NCBI GenBank assembly: GCA_963735025.1
Contig: CAVTJG010000008.1
Span: 620,001 to 684,000 of the forward strand
Length of the DNA stretch: 64,000 bases
Reading direction: 5' to 3'
Origin: JAABRB01 sp963735025
GTDB taxonomy: Bacteria; Pseudomonadota; Gammaproteobacteria; Burkholderiales; SG8-39
A program made the translations under genes and the position numbers. Below are positions 61,338-64,000 of the stretch, piece after piece. The notes beneath the pieces were generated by a model. It made no database searches. It was not told the DNA's origin and worked only from the letters and a program-made list of their open reading frames with translations. Numbering within the stretch: position 1 is the first letter of the stretch; each line of letters starts with the position of its first letter.

Positions 61338-62419
61338 AGGACCGATTGCGGCGCCGGCATCGCGGACAATCGTGATGGCGCCGCGCTCCCGAGCTTGGCA
61401 TCGCGCTCGGCCTTGGGCAGCGCGGCGAGCGCCTTCACCGCGGCGTAGAAACGCGGCAGGTTATTGCCCTGCCGCGCAAGCAGTGCCTCGAAGGCCGGCA
61501 CGAGCTGCGTATAGGTCGCAATCGACGCGAAGTGTGCGTTTCCGAGATCCTGCGCGAAGAACCGATCGTAGCCGGGGTATCCGCCCCAGCTCGCCTTCAG
61601 CTTGCCGTAGTTGGACTTCATCTCCGCGATGATGCGCGCCTTGGCAGCGCGCTTTTCCGCGTCGGAAAGCGGCTCGCGGTAGAGCGCGTCGAGCCGATCA
61701 CGATAGCGCAGGACGAGCGCCACGAATTCCCGCTTACGCTGCTGCAAAGTGTCGTACGCAGCCCGATCAGCGGGCGTTCCATGTTGCGCGAGCCAGCGCC
61801 GCACGCCCTCGCGCTCCACGGCCACCGCAAAAGATTCGTTGAAGACGGTGTCGTCCTTGACGTACACCTCCTGGTGCGCGAGCTCGTGGAAGAGCAGCCG
61901 CGCAAGCTCCGCGTCCGGGTAGTGGATGAACGTGCTGAGCACCGGATCGTCGAACCAGCCTAGCGTCGAGTACGCCGGCACGCCGCCGATGTACACGTCA
62001 TCGCCCCGTGCGCGCCCTTCCGCACCGTATCGCTCGGCTTCTGCTTGCGCATAGTAGCCGCGGTAATTCACGCAGCCGGCGACGGGAAAGCACGACTGCC
62101 TTGCCGTGACCGAGAACTCCGGCGCCATGAAGACGTTCCAGACCACGTACGGCCGGCCGATGTTCGCGTAGCTGCGATAGCTGCCGTTGTCGGGGAGTCC
62201 GAGCTCCCGGCTCGAAAAATCACGCATCGCCTGCACACGCTCGAGCTTTTCGCGCAGCGCGCGCGGTGTCTTCGGGTCCGCGATCCGTTCCGGAATCGGC
62301 TTCGCGAGGCGCATGACCTCCAGGTGCCCGACCACGGCCTGCGAGTAGTACTCGGACGTCGCGCAGCCAGCGAGCGTAAGCGCCGCGACGAGCACGATCA
62401 CGAGACCTGCAGCCTTCAC
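61265..62419 (-). CDS. Putative aminopeptidase lipoprotein
   Basis: 384 residues. Signal with lipobox (LVAALTLAGC); Zn-peptidase motif LLFHELAHQEVYV (HELAH); NESFAVAVEREG further along supplies the third ligand region. Fits the PF10023 'putative aminopeptidase' family of beta/gammaproteobacterial outer-membrane lipoproteins. The last 37 or so residues after LPKAERDAKL look non-conserved and run into the 3' end of the PhyH gene, perhaps because an earlier stop was lost. Overlaps the upstream hydrolase gene by 4 bp. Confidence 0.85.
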   Translation of the reverse strand: MKAAGLVIVLVAALTLAGCATSEYYSQAVVGHLEVMRLAKPIPERIADPKTPRALREKLERVQAMRDFSSRELGLPDNGSYRSYANIGRPYVVWNVFMAPEFSVTARQSCFPVAGCVNYRGYYAQAEAERYGAEGRARGDDVYIGGVPAYSTLGWFDDPVLSTFIHYPDAELARLLFHELAHQEVYVKDDTVFNESFAVAVEREGVRRWLAQHGTPADRAAYDTLQQRKREFVALVLRYRDRLDALYREPLSDAEKRAAKARIIAEMKSNYGKLKASWGGYPGYDRFFAQDLGNAHFASIATYTQLVPAFEALLARQGNNLPRFYAAVKALAALPKAERDAKLGSAAPSRLSAMPAPQSVLQSVLRTRSAPLKSISRTAVAAFS

Positions 62420-63048
62420 CGGATGAAGCGCCCCGTACGCAGGAACTGCTCGGTCTGCCGGGCAACCAAGGGCGACACCAGCATTTGACTGTGGCCGACA
62501 CGAACCGTCACGGAGTCGCGTGCGCCCGGCAACTCGGTCTCTGCCACGGTGACGACGCCGTCATTGGGCCCGGACAGGCGAGTGAAAATCGCACCGAGCC
62601 CGAGGCGGCGCGTCCCGGCAATCACGCCGACCTCGATCCCGGGCGGCGCCGCCTCGACCGGCATCATGCTCCAGAGCCCCGCGCTGCGACCCAGGAACCG
62701 TCGGCCGATGCGATGCGTGGCGACTTGCGCGCCCGCCGCGCTTCCGCGCACCGGTGCGCCGAGCAACACCACTCTACGCACGCGACTGTCGGGCCGCGCG
62801 GCAAGACTCGCGATCGCCGTCACGCCGCCCAGGCTGTGGCCGACGAGATGCAGCGTCGGCTCGACAAGCCCGCCCAAAAAACGCGCAAGCGACTCCGCGT
62901 TGGTGACCAGCGTGCGTGCGAAGGACGGGTAGCCGAAGAGGTGCACGGCGTAGCCGTGCGCCGCCAGGCGATGCGCAAGCCAACTCATTGCAAAGCGATT
63001 CAGCCAGAGACCATGCAGCAGCACCACTGATTCGCGCTCCGCGCTCAT
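62416..63048 (-). CDS. Alpha/beta hydrolase (lipase-like)
   Basis: 210 residues. HG near the start in VVLLHGLWLNRF, the nucleophile in LVGHSLGGVTAIA, later Asp in SGPNDGVVTVAE and His in RVGHSQMLV; the triad is complete. Esterase or lipase of small size, no signal. It is between the MFS gene and the peptidase lipoprotein, each overlapping by 4 bp, forming a minus-strand operon. Confidence 0.87.
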   Translation of the reverse strand: MSAERESVVLLHGLWLNRFAMSWLAHRLAAHGYAVHLFGYPSFARTLVTNAESLARFLGGLVEPTLHLVGHSLGGVTAIASLAARPDSRVRRVVLLGAPVRGSAAGAQVATHRIGRRFLGRSAGLWSMMPVEAAPPGIEVGVIAGTRRLGLGAIFTRLSGPNDGVVTVAETELPGARDSVTVRVGHSQMLVSPLVARQTEQFLRTGRFIR

Positions 63049-64000
63049 TGCAGCGTACCGGCAGGCGCATCAGCGGATTTTCGCGGCGGCGCCGAAGCGA
63101 ATAGCCACACGCCGACCAGGAACGGCAGTACGGCGAAGAAGACAAACCCGGCACGGTAACCCTCCGTGAGCCAGACCAGCGCCGCAAAGACCGGGGGCCC
63201 GGAGAGCGCCCCGGAGAAAGTGAAGAATTGCGTGCCGCCGGTCGCCGAGCCGACCTGGCCTTCGGGCGCGCTGCGCGCCACTTCGGCGAGATATACGCCG
63301 TTCCAGCCCACCGCGGATGCGCCGTAGACCGTGCCCAACGCAATGAACGCTGCCGTGGACCAGGTCGGCGCCGCGACCGCGGTGACGATACCGCAGACGC
63401 CGGACATGATTCCCAGCCCCGCGAGTACGATGCGCGGCGAGAGCAGCCGATCCGCGGCGACGCCCCACGCAACGCGCCCGACGATGCTCGCCACGTGCGC
63501 AACGGCATAGATCAGTCCGGCGGCGACGAGCGTCCGCCCGATCTCGAGATTGAGAAACGATACGAAGTAGGTCACGAACGCGAGCTGTACCTGTGCGTAG
63601 ACCAGCGAGAGCGCGGCGAGCACCCGCAACTCCGGCGTTTTCGCCACCAGTTTCACCGGCGTGAATATCTGCGACCAGCTCGTCTTGCGCGCCGGCTCGC
63701 GTGGCCGGTCAAAGCGTGCACGCGCTGGCTGCATGGCGACCGCGACAAGGGCGCATCCCGCCGCCAGTACGAGCAGGGTCTGGTGCCAGCCGAACGCCAG
63801 CACGAGCGGCGGGATCAGCGCACCTGCGATCGCGCCGCCGATCGGAACTCCGGTCTGCTTGATGGAAAAGATGATGGCGAGTCGCTCGCGCGGGGCGGCC
63901 TGGACGAGGATGTGCGAGCTCGTAGGGGTGACCATTCCGTAGCCGATGCCAATCAGCGCCGCGGCGCAGAACACGAGCACGACGGACCCCGGCGCGCCGA
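63045..64000 (-). CDS. MFS transporter, partial (5' end outside window)
   Basis: The frame is open to the right edge; about 318 residues are in view, lacking roughly the first two to three transmembrane helices. Visible MFS features include GIGYGMVTPTSSHI, FSIKQTGVPIGGAIAGALIP and a central loop of charged residues (RARFDRPREPARK). Substrate unknown. Its stop overlaps the hydrolase start by 4 bp. Confidence 0.85.
   Translation of the reverse strand, partial: GAPGSVVLVFCAAALIGIGYGMVTPTSSHILVQAAPRERLAIIFSIKQTGVPIGGAIAGALIPPLVLAFGWHQTLLVLAAGCALVAVAMQPARARFDRPREPARKTSWSQIFTPVKLVAKTPELRVLAALSLVYAQVQLAFVTYFVSFLNLEIGRTLVAAGLIYAVAHVASIVGRVAWGVAADRLLSPRIVLAGLGIMSGVCGIVTAVAAPTWSTAAFIALGTVYGASAVGWNGVYLAEVARSAPEGQVGSATGGTQFFTFSGALSGPPVFAALVWLTEGYRAGFVFFAVLPFLVGVWLFASAPPRKSADAPAGTLQ

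Noticed and set aside
1..64000. tRNA, rRNA, prophage, integrase or insertion sequence
   Set aside because: Looked for tRNA-like clover segments, transposase DDE/HUH motifs and integrase signatures in the translated frames; none was recognised.

Overview
The window is GC-rich, densely coded chromosomal DNA. Gene content and order point to a betaproteobacterium, probably a Burkholderiales-like environmental lineage. The evidence is the fmdB / DUF502 / aspS / nudB / EEP-nuclease / clsB series, the ssb-MFS cluster divergent from uvrA, a secreted PHB-depolymerase-type hydrolase, many acyl-CoA, MaoC, TRAP and polar amino-acid ABC genes, and dispersed palindromes of the CCCGCG..CGCGGG type. I see no rRNA, tRNA, phage, transposase or CRISPR genes.

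Layout. 0-11 kb: start of an S9 peptidase, an SDR, a thioesterase, a PEP-mutase-like enzyme, a GST with two acyl-CoA dehydrogenases, a quinone oxidoreductase, a flavin reductase and a complete family-3 ABC importer. 11-24.4 kb: a catabolic stretch with an epimerase, an SDR and a divergent urocanase homologue, facing a large amidohydrolase and a TRAP carboxylate transporter (large subunit frameshifted), then a UbiD-type decarboxylase and a hydantoin set (carbamoylase, hydantoinase, and a divergent hydantoin racemase). 24-36 kb: an ADP-forming acyl-CoA synthetase/GNAT fusion, a lysozyme inhibitor, a YbiT-type ABC-F protein, a DMT permease, small acyl-CoA-type enzymes, a PHB depolymerase, two MaoC proteins and a ComB homologue. 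36-47 kb: the housekeeping block (clsB, EEP nuclease, nudB, barstar, barnase, aspS, DUF502, fmdB; ssb, MFS; uvrA). 47-55 kb: an Asp/Glu racemase, gltIJKL, an exported methyltransferase, a ThDP enzyme and a LysR regulator. 55-64 kb: a CoA-binding protein, MetY, an alcohol dehydrogenase, GGT, a GST, PhyH, a lipoprotein peptidase, a hydrolase and a truncated MFS gene.

Three features stand out. First, two unrelated loci (after nudB and after the ThDP enzyme) carry tandem repeats built from the 3' coding end of the gene plus a shared palindromic core of about 45 bp. Variation in the core keeps base pairing only in the RNA sense of the host gene, and at nudB the element has replaced the last nine codons while the probable original tail survives 0.27 kb downstream. 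Second, a 56-58 bp hairpin repeat occurs three times. Third, a urocanase-like hydratase with altered motifs lies opposite an amidohydrolase, about 7 kb from a full hydantoin-cleaving set. Five single-base insertions break four otherwise normal genes. They may be sequencing errors and should be checked before those genes are called pseudogenes.
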